From CAILHX01 sp046155285 (GTDB lineage Bacteria > Pseudomonadota > Gammaproteobacteria > Burkholderiales > Methylophilaceae), in the NCBI GenBank assembly GCA_046155285.1, contig JBJXEA010000025.1, forward strand, positions 1 through 5,457: a DNA stretch of 5,457 nucleotides, given 5' to 3'. Both the position numbers and the translations under genes were made by a program. Shown piece by piece: positions 1-5,408 of this stretch (position 1 is the stretch's first letter; each line of letters begins with the position of its first letter). A model generated the notes under the pieces. That model did no database searches. It was given only the letters and a program-made list of their open reading frames with translations, and was not told the DNA's origin.

Positions 1-147
1 TTATCAGATGTAAGCACTTGTTGTTCGAGTTCTGCATACCCAATGACACCGTTACAGCGTCAAGGAATATACAGTTACCTGCCAACAAACACCTACACCT
101 GTCGGTTGTTTATGTTGTTAAAGAGCGGCGCTGCTGAAGCAACGAAG
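1..147 (-). other. Probable rRNA operon leader (transcribed region 5' of 16S rRNA)
   Basis: This stretch has no convincing protein gene. On the minus strand it follows a strong promoter (154-181) and carries a boxA antitermination signal (116-127). After boxA comes an ACAACCGACAGGTGTAGGTG stretch (about 92-111), which resembles the conserved sequence I recall after boxA in betaproteobacterial rRNA leaders. A possible RNA hairpin lies at about 44-62: a 6-bp stem including one G-U pair and a 7-nt loop. No 16S 5' end is recognisable, so 16S would begin beyond the left edge. That the leader feeds an rRNA operon is inferred from promoter plus boxA. The start at about 147 is set by spacing from the -10 box and could be off by a few bases. 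Confidence 0.7.
116..127 (-). promoter_or_regulatory. boxA-like antitermination signal
   Basis: Read on the minus strand this is CGCTCTTTAACA, matching 11 of 12 positions of the rRNA boxA consensus TGCTCTTTAACA. BoxA in nascent RNA binds NusB and NusE (S10) and makes RNA polymerase resistant to Rho-dependent termination over long untranslated transcripts such as rRNA. It lies about 20-30 nt after the predicted transcription start, a reasonable leader position. This is the strongest single argument that the transcript is an rRNA operon rather than an mRNA. Confidence 0.75.
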
Positions 148-153
148 CCGCGC

Positions 154-181
154 ATTATACAGGCCAAACAAAAGTGGTCAA
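154..181 (-). promoter_or_regulatory. rrn P1-like sigma-70 promoter
   Basis: On the minus strand there is a perfect -10 hexamer TATAAT (154-159), a 16-bp spacer (160-175) and a -35 hexamer TTGACC (176-181), five of six bases matching TTGACA. A 16-bp spacer and a GC-rich segment right after the -10 box (GCGCGGC) are hallmarks of rRNA P1 promoters; E. coli rrn P1 promoters also read TATAATGCGC. The GC-rich discriminator is the feature that makes such promoters sensitive to ppGpp/DksA and to initiating NTP levels, so growth-rate control is a fair inference. The predicted start is near 147. Confidence 0.8.
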
Positions 182-186
182 GCGAT

Positions 187-216
187 AGTTGCAAGTTTTT
201 TACAGGGACGTTTTTT
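187..216 (-). promoter_or_regulatory. Possible UP element with two A-tracts
   Basis: Upstream of the -35 box the minus strand carries two runs of six A (196-201 and 211-216) whose centres are 15 bp apart. The nearer run falls at about -49 to -54 relative to the predicted start, within the usual zone where the alpha subunit C-terminal domain contacts UP elements of rRNA promoters. The farther run overlaps the stop codon of pfp (215-217), so promoter and gene end share bases. Assignment rests on position and composition only. Confidence 0.45.
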
Positions 217-1480
217 AGACCTTAAACACGGTTTTGAGCTTCTTGCTAACTGCTTGATTTTTCAGCCTCACGTAAGACGGCAAACCATCCTTGTAAGGAG
301 GATAGTCTTCGCCAGAAATCAGCGGCTGTAGATACGTACGGCACTTTTCGGTAATGCCAAACCCATCGCGGCTGATGAAATTACGCGGCATTTTCTTTTC
401 TACATTGGCCACATCTTTCAACGCGGCTACGCCTATTTTCCACTTATACGGCCTATCTGATTTGCGGAAGATGGTAGGCATGACTGCGCTCTCGCCTTTA
501 ATCGCCAGCTCTACCGCCGCTTGTCCCAGCGCATAGGCTTGATCCACGTCGGTTTTGGAGGCGATATGCCGCGCCGCGCGTTGCAAATAATCTGCCACCG
601 CCCAGTGATATTTATAGCCTAAACCGTCTTTCACCATATTAGCGATGACGGGTGCCGCGCCTCCCAGTTGCGCGTGACCAAAAGCATCTTTCAAGCCGGA
701 TTCCGCCAGAAATTTACCATCTGCCGTTTTCACACCCTCCGAGACCACTACTGAGCAATAACCGTGTTTCTTTACCATTGCATCTACCTTGGCTAAGAAT
801 TTTTGCTGATTGAAGGTAATTTCTGGAAACAACACCACAATAGGAATCTCGCAATCTTCACTGGATGCCAATGCGCCCGCAGCCGCTATCCACCCCGCAT
901 GGCGCCCCATCACCTCGGCCACAAATACTTTGGTAGAGGTTCTGCACATAGATGCCACGTCAAAACTGGCCTCGCGCACTGACACCGCGATGTACTTGGC
1001 GACCGAGCCAAATCCGGGGCAGCAATCGGTAATTGGCAAATCATTATCCACAGTTTTAGGCACATGAATCGCTTGCAGCGGATAACCCATGGTTTCAGCG
1101 ATTTGCGAAACCTTAAGGCAAGTGTCAGCCGAATCGCCGCCACCGTTGTAAAAGAAATAGCCAATATCATGCGCCTTGAATACTTCTATCAACCGCTCAT
1201 ATTCCGTGGGATCTTGGTCGTATTTCTTAAGTTTATAGCGACAAGATCCAAACGCGCCAGAAGGCGTATAGCGCAAGCCTGAGATGGCCTTTTTAGACTC
1301 TTCGCTGGTATCAATCAAGTCTTCGGTCAACGCACCAATAATGCCATTTCGCCCAGCATAAACCTTACCGATTTTGCGTTTGTATTTGCGTGCGGTTTCG
1401 ATCACGCCGCAGGCAGAAGCGTTGATGACAGCGGTCACCCCGCCAGATTGTGCGTAAAAAGCGTTTCTTGCCTTTGCCAT
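215..1480 (-). CDS. pfp: Pyrophosphate-dependent 6-phosphofructokinase
   Basis: This 421-residue cytoplasmic enzyme of the PfkA superfamily interconverts fructose 6-phosphate plus PPi and fructose 1,6-bisphosphate plus phosphate, a reversible step usable in glycolysis or gluconeogenesis. The N-terminal phosphate-binding turn is QSGGVTAVIN (11-20). The phosphoryl-donor motif is NGGGDS (112-117), with Asp116 where ATP enzymes have Gly104. The catalytic motif is PKTVDND (141-147), with Lys142 where ATP enzymes have Gly124. This Asp/Lys pair marks PPi-dependent enzymes in the family. MGRHAGW (191-197) is the fructose 6-phosphate loop. Length fits the roughly 400-residue PPi-PFK clade and exceeds the roughly 320 residues of E. 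coli PfkA. The ATG is supported by GGGAGA 5 nt upstream. It follows zwf by 12 nt and ends about 34 nt before a probable rRNA promoter. Donor use is inferred from motifs, not measured. Confidence 0.93.
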   Translation of the reverse strand: MAKARNAFYAQSGGVTAVINASACGVIETARKYKRKIGKVYAGRNGIIGALTEDLIDTSEESKKAISGLRYTPSGAFGSCRYKLKKYDQDPTEYERLIEVFKAHDIGYFFYNGGGDSADTCLKVSQIAETMGYPLQAIHVPKTVDNDLPITDCCPGFGSVAKYIAVSVREASFDVASMCRTSTKVFVAEVMGRHAGWIAAAGALASSEDCEIPIVVLFPEITFNQQKFLAKVDAMVKKHGYCSVVVSEGVKTADGKFLAESGLKDAFGHAQLGGAAPVIANMVKDGLGYKYHWAVADYLQRAARHIASKTDVDQAYALGQAAVELAIKGESAVMPTIFRKSDRPYKWKIGVAALKDVANVEKKMPRNFISRDGFGITEKCRTYLQPLISGEDYPPYKDGLPSYVRLKNQAVSKKLKTVFKV

Positions 1481-1485
1481 TTCCG

Positions 1486-1491
1486 TCTCCC
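1486..1491 (-). promoter_or_regulatory. Ribosome binding site of pfp
   Basis: The minus strand reads GGGAGA five bases before the pfp ATG, inside the 12-nt gap after the zwf stop codon. It is the clearest Shine-Dalgarno sequence in the window and fixes the start at 1480. Confidence 0.75.
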
Positions 1492-1492
1492 G

Positions 1493-3460
1493 CTATTGCC
1501 CAATCAGTTGATCCAACAAAATTGTTAAATCGTATCTATCTTTCGCCACCTTTAACATGCTCTCTGCAAACTGCGGATATTCGCGCAGAATGCGGCTAAA
1601 GTCGGTTTTTTCCAAGACGTACAAATCAGTCAAACTCTTGGCACGTATGGTGGCAGTGCGGGGGCTAGAAATCAATAGTCCGATTTCGCCGAAATAGTCG
1701 CCATCTTTAAGCGTTTTGATGACGTCGCCCGCGCCGTCCAGCACTTCCACTTCGCCGGAACAAATGAGGTACATTTCGTTGGCCATGTCACCCTTGTAGA
1801 TGATGACTTCGCCGGCTTCGACCGCTTTGGAATTGAGCGACATGATAATAGCTTTGAGCAACAAGGCATCAGCACCCCTGAACAACGGCAGGCGCTCCAA
1901 CACGTCCGGTGTTACCACCTCAAACCAGCGACGACCATCGCGAGCTATCAGTTCGTTCGCTGCTTTTGGTCCCCAGGTACCACGTGCATAATTCGGGAAA
2001 TCCGGCGCAGGTGTCTTTTTCCAGTAGTCCAAAATCGGTTGCGCGATTTTCCATGCTTCCATCACCAAATCGCCGCGCGAGAACAAAGTCGCGTCGTTAT
2101 TGGTGCAGGCATAGATCATCACCTCATAGCCGGTATAACGCGAGGCCTTGAACGCATCGCCGTAGCTGAAATGCATATCCACTTTTTGCAGATTCATGGT
2201 GGGGCCTGGGACTTTGGCTTGGAATAATAACTCTATGCCTTGATAAGGCTGGATGTGAAATACCAGCCGGTTGGGCGCCAGTTTTTTGACCGCAGTGCCT
2301 TTGAATATAGCTTCCGGCGCCTTTTTGAATTCGACTACGATTTCGGTGCCGCGCTTCCACAACGCTTTGCCGGAACGAAGATAGATAGGCACGCCTTCCC
2401 AACGCCAGTTGTCAATGTGCAGCTTGCCCGCGGCGAAGGTTTCGGTGGTGGATTTGGGGTCAACGTCTTGCGCTTCGCGGTAACCCGGCTTGACCATCGC
2501 GCCGTCGTCATTGAAAGCCGCACCATATTGCCCGCGCACGAAATTGTCTGGCACTTCTTCTGGCTTATATACGCGCACCGAGCTCAACAATTTGGCCTTT
2601 TCGTTACGCACCGCGTCTGGCTCGAACGAAGCAGGTGGCTCCATACACAGATAGGCCAGCATCTGGAACATGTGGTTTTGCATCATGTCGCGCAACACGC
2701 CTGACTTATCGTAATAGCCACCACGTGCGCCCACATCCACTTCTTCACACACGTTGAACTGGATGTTATCGATGAAATTCTTATTCCACAGCGGCTCGAA
2801 CATGCCGTTGGAAAAGCGGAACGCCAGTAAGTTTTGTACCGTCTCCTTGCCCAGATAGTGATCCACACGGTATATCTGGCTTTCGTCCCAGTGCTTGGTC
2901 ACCGCGGCATTGAGGACGTGCGCTGAATCGGTATCTGTACCAAATGGCTTTTCGCAAATAATGCGCCTCCAGCCTTTGCCATCCTTGAATCCAGCCTTGT
3001 ACAGATTTTCACAAATCAAGCCAAAAAAACTAGGCGCGGTAGCGAAATAGATGAGAATATTGCCTTCAGCACCCACTTCTTTATCCAGCGCGTCCACCTT
3101 CTGGCGCAGCACTTTGAAGTCGTCGGCGCTATCAAAAGTGGCCGCTTGATAATGGAAGCGATTGACCAGTTTATCCCATGCCGCCTCATCAAACTGGTTG
3201 CGTGTTTGAAACTCCTTGATGTCACGGCTCATGCTGGAGCGGAACTCATCCGTGTCTACCTTAGTAATCGCGCTGCCCAGCACCGCAAAGTTGTCCGACA
3301 GCAAACCATCGCAGGCCAAGTTATATAAGGCGGGAACGAGCAGGCGCTTGGTCAAGTCGCCCGACGCGCCAAAAATAAGCATCACGCAAGGTTTGCTAGG
3401 GTCGGCGCCGACGTGCGATTCCACCGCGGCAGAACTGAACATATGGGTGCTGTCGGTCAT
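1493..3460 (-). CDS. zwf: Glucose-6-phosphate 1-dehydrogenase fused to a C-terminal cyclic-nucleotide-binding domain
   Basis: Residues 1 to about 512 form a complete G6PDH, which oxidises glucose 6-phosphate to 6-phosphogluconolactone with NAD(P)+ and opens the oxidative pentose phosphate and Entner-Doudoroff routes. Visible motifs are the Rossmann loop GASGDLTKR (31-39), EKPFG (170-174), the active-site signature RVDHYLGKE (198-206), QNH with probable catalytic base His263, TETFAA (339-344), IDNWRW (349-354) and LRSGKA (361-366). WGP (496-498) ends the normal enzyme, typically about 490-500 residues. About 140 more residues follow. From about 523 to 640 they form a cNMP-binding fold: LPLFRG (524-529), GEVIIYKGD (550-558), MYLICSGEVEV (563-573), then the phosphate-binding cassette FGEIGLL (590-596) and PRTATIRA (600-607), with the conserved Glu592 and Arg601. 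No DNA-binding domain follows. Reading is continuous through the junction. The ATG has AAAGG 7 nt upstream. Ligand and effect on activity are inference. Confidence 0.95.
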   Translation of the reverse strand: MTDSTHMFSSAAVESHVGADPSKPCVMLIFGASGDLTKRLLVPALYNLACDGLLSDNFAVLGSAITKVDTDEFRSSMSRDIKEFQTRNQFDEAAWDKLVNRFHYQAATFDSADDFKVLRQKVDALDKEVGAEGNILIYFATAPSFFGLICENLYKAGFKDGKGWRRIICEKPFGTDTDSAHVLNAAVTKHWDESQIYRVDHYLGKETVQNLLAFRFSNGMFEPLWNKNFIDNIQFNVCEEVDVGARGGYYDKSGVLRDMMQNHMFQMLAYLCMEPPASFEPDAVRNEKAKLLSSVRVYKPEEVPDNFVRGQYGAAFNDDGAMVKPGYREAQDVDPKSTTETFAAGKLHIDNWRWEGVPIYLRSGKALWKRGTEIVVEFKKAPEAIFKGTAVKKLAPNRLVFHIQPYQGIELLFQAKVPGPTMNLQKVDMHFSYGDAFKASRYTGYEVMIYACTNNDATLFSRGDLVMEAWKIAQPILDYWKKTPAPDFPNYARGTWGPKAANELIARDGRRWFEVVTPDVLERLPLFRGADALLLKAIIMSLNSKAVEAGEVIIYKGDMANEMYLICSGEVEVLDGAGDVIKTLKDGDYFGEIGLLISSPRTATIRAKSLTDLYVLEKTDFSRILREYPQFAESMLKVAKDRYDLTILLDQLIGQ

Positions 3461-3464
3461 AACA

Positions 3465-4232
3465 CTACCTTTCTCTCTCTTTTGAAAACAAAGCTCTAAC
3501 GGCTTCTAAATCCTGTTGGGTATCAACGCCGGGGGCGGGCGAACTCGCCGTCAACGCGACGCTAATTTTGACCCCATGCCACAAAGCACGCAACTGTTCC
3601 AAGCACTCAAATTGCTCTATTTTTGCGGGCTGCAAACTGGCATATTGATGCAGAAATTGTGTTCGATAAGCGTACAGGCCGATGTGACGATATACGGGCA
3701 AGGTTTCTGGCAAATTTTCACCCGCCGCAAAAGCATCCCGCGCATAAGGAATGGGGGCGCGGCTGAAATACAACGCGTAGCCATTCTTATCCAGCACCAC
3801 CTTCACCACATTGGGATTCATCATCTCGGTGACATCATGAATGGCGTGGCAGGCCGTTGCCATGGTCGCCTCGGGATGCTGCCGCAAATCTTGAGCCACT
3901 AAGGCAATCAACTCCGGCGCAATCAACGGCTCGTCGCCCTGCACATTCACCACAATCACATCATCTGCCCAGCCTTGTGCTACGGCCACTTCCGCGATGC
4001 GGTCAGTGCCAGAAACATGATCAACGCGCGTCATCACGGCATTAAAACCATGCTCACGTACCGCATCAAAAATGGCGCGATGATCTACCGCCACCCACAC
4101 TTCCGCCGCACCGCTTTTTGCCGCCTGTTCCGCCACACGCACCACCATGGGCTTGCCCGCAATATCCACCAATGGCTTTTGCGGCAATCGCGTAGAAGCG
4201 TAACGTGCCGGAATGACGACTTTGAAGCCCAC
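3465..4232 (-). CDS. kdsB: 3-deoxy-manno-octulosonate cytidylyltransferase (CMP-Kdo synthetase)
   Basis: This cytoplasmic enzyme activates Kdo with CTP, giving CMP-Kdo and PPi. CMP-Kdo is the donor used by WaaA to attach Kdo to lipid A. At 255 residues it matches the usual family length of about 250. The N-terminal nucleotide-binding signature is IPARYASTRLPQKPL (7-21). HVSGTDRIAE (72-81), NVQGDEPLI (96-104) with the metal-binding Asp100 region, YFSRAPIPY (155-163), YRHIGLYAYR (181-190) and GVDTQQDLE (235-243) are all family blocks. The start codon is GTG, one base after the ycaR stop, with GGAAGAG 7 nt upstream. The IPAR block begins at residue 7, where it sits in other KdsB proteins, which supports this start. 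Downstream, zwf begins 4 nt after the stop. Nothing appears truncated. Confidence 0.97.
   Translation of the reverse strand: MGFKVVIPARYASTRLPQKPLVDIAGKPMVVRVAEQAAKSGAAEVWVAVDHRAIFDAVREHGFNAVMTRVDHVSGTDRIAEVAVAQGWADDVIVVNVQGDEPLIAPELIALVAQDLRQHPEATMATACHAIHDVTEMMNPNVVKVVLDKNGYALYFSRAPIPYARDAFAAGENLPETLPVYRHIGLYAYRTQFLHQYASLQPAKIEQFECLEQLRALWHGVKISVALTASSPAPGVDTQQDLEAVRALFSKERER
3468..3475 (-). promoter_or_regulatory. Ribosome binding site of zwf, inside the end of kdsB
   Basis: The minus strand reads GAGAAAGG with 7 nt between its end and the zwf ATG. The same bases encode the last residues of KdsB (Lys-Glu-Arg-Glu-Arg), whose stop codon lies between this site and the ATG. This favours translational coupling and supports the start at 3460 over the in-frame Met7. 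Confidence 0.65.
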
Positions 4233-4233
4233 C

Positions 4234-4413
4234 TTATATCTCTTCCGTAGCGGGTAGTTTTCGCGCCTCGTCTTCCAGCATCACCGGAATGTCGTCTTTC
4301 ACCGCGTAGGCCAGCCGACAAGGCTTGCAGATAAGTTCTTGCTCCTGTTTTTTGTACACCAGCGAGCTTTTACAAATCGGGCACACCAAAATTTCAAGTA
4401 GTTTTGCGTCCAT
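4234..4413 (-). CDS. ycaR: Trm112/YcaR-family small zinc-ribbon-like protein (UPF0434)
   Basis: This 59-residue protein reads MDAKLLEILVCPICKSSL at its N-terminus, the standard opening of the YcaR/UPF0434 family (E. coli YcaR is about 60 residues). It has two CxxC pairs, Cys11/Cys14 and Cys29/Cys32, which could hold one zinc ion. The end, IPVMLEDEAR (42-51), matches the family's IPVxLxxEAR block. Relatives of the Trm112 fold act as partner subunits that stabilise methyltransferases, but the role of bacterial YcaR between lpxK and kdsB is not established. The ATG has GAGAGG 8 nt upstream, and the first 20 nt overlap the end of lpxK. The stop is one base before kdsB. The lpxK–ycaR–kdsB order is widely conserved in proteobacteria and strongly supports the call. 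Confidence 0.93.
   Translation of the reverse strand: MDAKLLEILVCPICKSSLVYKKQEQELICKPCRLAYAVKDDIPVMLEDEARKLPATEEI
4240..4246 (-). promoter_or_regulatory. Ribosome binding site of kdsB, inside the end of ycaR
   Basis: The minus strand reads GGAAGAG 7 nt before the kdsB GTG, within the last codons of ycaR. It supports a GTG start at 4232 and suggests coupled translation with ycaR, whose stop codon is separated from the GTG by a single G. Confidence 0.6.
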
Positions 4414-5395
4414 TTTTAGTGCCTCTCAATTTCTCCAGAATCTTGTCGCCAAAAGCTGCATCCAGCTTTGCAGCCACGCTCAAATACCAGCACTTTGGCG
4501 ACGCAAATGCGCGGCATTTCACCGCGTCTTTTTCAGTCATGAGTATCGCCGCGCCGTCATCGAATTGCAAATCTTGCGGGGTGAATGTGTGATGGTCGGC
4601 AAATGCGTGTTCCACCACGTTCAAACCCAAACCCCGCAGATGATTGAAGAAACGCGCTGGATGGCCGATTCCAGCGACAGCATGGCAATTCTGGTCAGAG
4701 AAATCGTCGATATCGGCAAGGACTTCTACATCACGCAGATTGCAAAACGTGCGCCCTTGCAGTGTCATGGCGTATTCATTTTCTGCCACGACTCCACCAT
4801 TCACTACGACCGCATCCACACACTGCAAACGCTGCTGCGGCTCGCGCAAAGGCCCGGCGGGCAACACAAAGCCATTGCCAAAGCGTCGCACACCATCCAC
4901 CACCGCCACCTCCACGTCGCGGCCTAAACGGTAATGCTGCAAACCGTCGTCGCTCAAAATCACATTGCAATCCGGGCGTGAGATGAGCAACGCCCGCGCC
5001 ACCGCCACGCGGTCTTTGCCTACCCACACCGGGCATTTCAGGCGTTGTGCCAGTAGCACTGCCTCATCGCCCACCAAAGCAGGGTCTGTCGCCAAAGACA
5101 CAGATTGCGGCTGCTTGGCGCGGCTGGCGTAACCGCGACTGATGATACCGGGACGATAACCTTGCTCGGTGAGAAATTCTGCCAGCCAGAGAATGAGCGG
5201 GGTTTTGCCCGTACCGCCTACGCTGATGTTGCCGACGATGATGACTGGAATGGGCAGGCTGATGATTTTGAATAAGCCCAAGCCATATGCGAGGCGGCGG
5301 GTGGCGCTGAGGAGCAAGAATAAAAAGGCAAAAGGCAACAAGAGAATGTGCCAGACACTGAGACGAACCCACTGGTTTTGTAACCAATTTCTCAT
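4394..5395 (-). CDS. lpxK: Tetraacyldisaccharide 4'-kinase (lipid A 4'-kinase)
   Basis: LpxK uses ATP to phosphorylate the 4' position of the tetraacyldisaccharide 1-phosphate precursor, giving lipid IVA at the inner face of the cytoplasmic membrane. The 333-residue length is typical. A hydrophobic N-terminal helix (about 14-30) matches the family's single membrane anchor. The Walker A motif is GNISVGGTGKTP (55-66) with Lys64. Then come SRGY (86-89), VGDEA (108-112), SDDGLQHYRL (148-157) with the catalytic-region Asp149/Asp150, DGVRRFGNG (167-175), LPAGPLREP (178-186), GIGHPARFF (242-250) and MTEKDAVKC (286-294), all conserved in LpxK. It overlaps ycaR by 20 nt. The ATG at 5395 gives the family-like opening MRNWLQNQW. 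No Shine-Dalgarno sequence precedes it, and upstream codons stay open to the window edge without another ATG in that frame. Confidence 0.96.
   Translation of the reverse strand: MRNWLQNQWVRLSVWHILLLPFAFLFLLLSATRRLAYGLGLFKIISLPIPVIIVGNISVGGTGKTPLILWLAEFLTEQGYRPGIISRGYASRAKQPQSVSLATDPALVGDEAVLLAQRLKCPVWVGKDRVAVARALLISRPDCNVILSDDGLQHYRLGRDVEVAVVDGVRRFGNGFVLPAGPLREPQQRLQCVDAVVVNGGVVAENEYAMTLQGRTFCNLRDVEVLADIDDFSDQNCHAVAGIGHPARFFNHLRGLGLNVVEHAFADHHTFTPQDLQFDDGAAILMTEKDAVKCRAFASPKCWYLSVAAKLDAAFGDKILEKLRGTKNGRKTT
4422..4427 (-). promoter_or_regulatory. Ribosome binding site of ycaR, inside lpxK
   Basis: The minus strand reads GAGAGG 8 nt before the ycaR ATG, inside the lpxK coding sequence. It decides the ATG at 4413 as the start despite the 20-nt overlap. 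Confidence 0.6.
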
Positions 5396-5408
5396 ACGAC
5401 GATGTCGT
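5396..5408. other. Small inverted repeat abutting the lpxK start codon
   Basis: ACGAC and GTCGT form a perfect 5-bp inverted repeat around a 3-base centre, directly next to the lpxK ATG (5393-5395) and occupying the place where a ribosome binding site would be. It is short and could be chance. If it folds in RNA it would lie at the edge of the initiation region. Confidence 0.3.

Noticed and set aside
30..62. Second (P2-like) promoter in the leader starting at TTGACG on the minus strand (57-62)
   Set aside because: The -35 hexamer is good, but no -10 hexamer resembling TATAAT occurs at 16-18 bp spacing.
125..151. GCGGC / GCCGC inverted repeat between the -10 box and boxA, considered as a terminator for pfp
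   Set aside because: It has a 5-bp stem with 17 bases between the arms, no U-run, and lies at the predicted start and discriminator of the rRNA-type promoter.
43..225. 60-codon open frame on the plus strand at the left edge
   Set aside because: It runs against the predicted rRNA promoter, boxA and leader, shows no family resemblance, and crosses the pfp stop codon.
1880..1935. Possible sequencing or assembly artefact joining zwf to a separate cNMP-binding gene
   Set aside because: The frame is open on both sides, no stop, start or ribosome site is seen between the domains, and the linker is of ordinary length; a read-level check would settle it.
2240..2704. 154-codon open frame on the plus strand opposite zwf
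   Set aside because: It mirrors codon bias of the G6PDH frame on the other strand, where conserved motifs such as TETFAA and IDNWRW lie; no domain is recognisable in it.
4325..4927. 200-codon open frame on the plus strand opposite lpxK
   Set aside because: It is fully antisense to well-conserved LpxK and YcaR coding sequence, resembles no family I recognise, and has no clear ribosome site.
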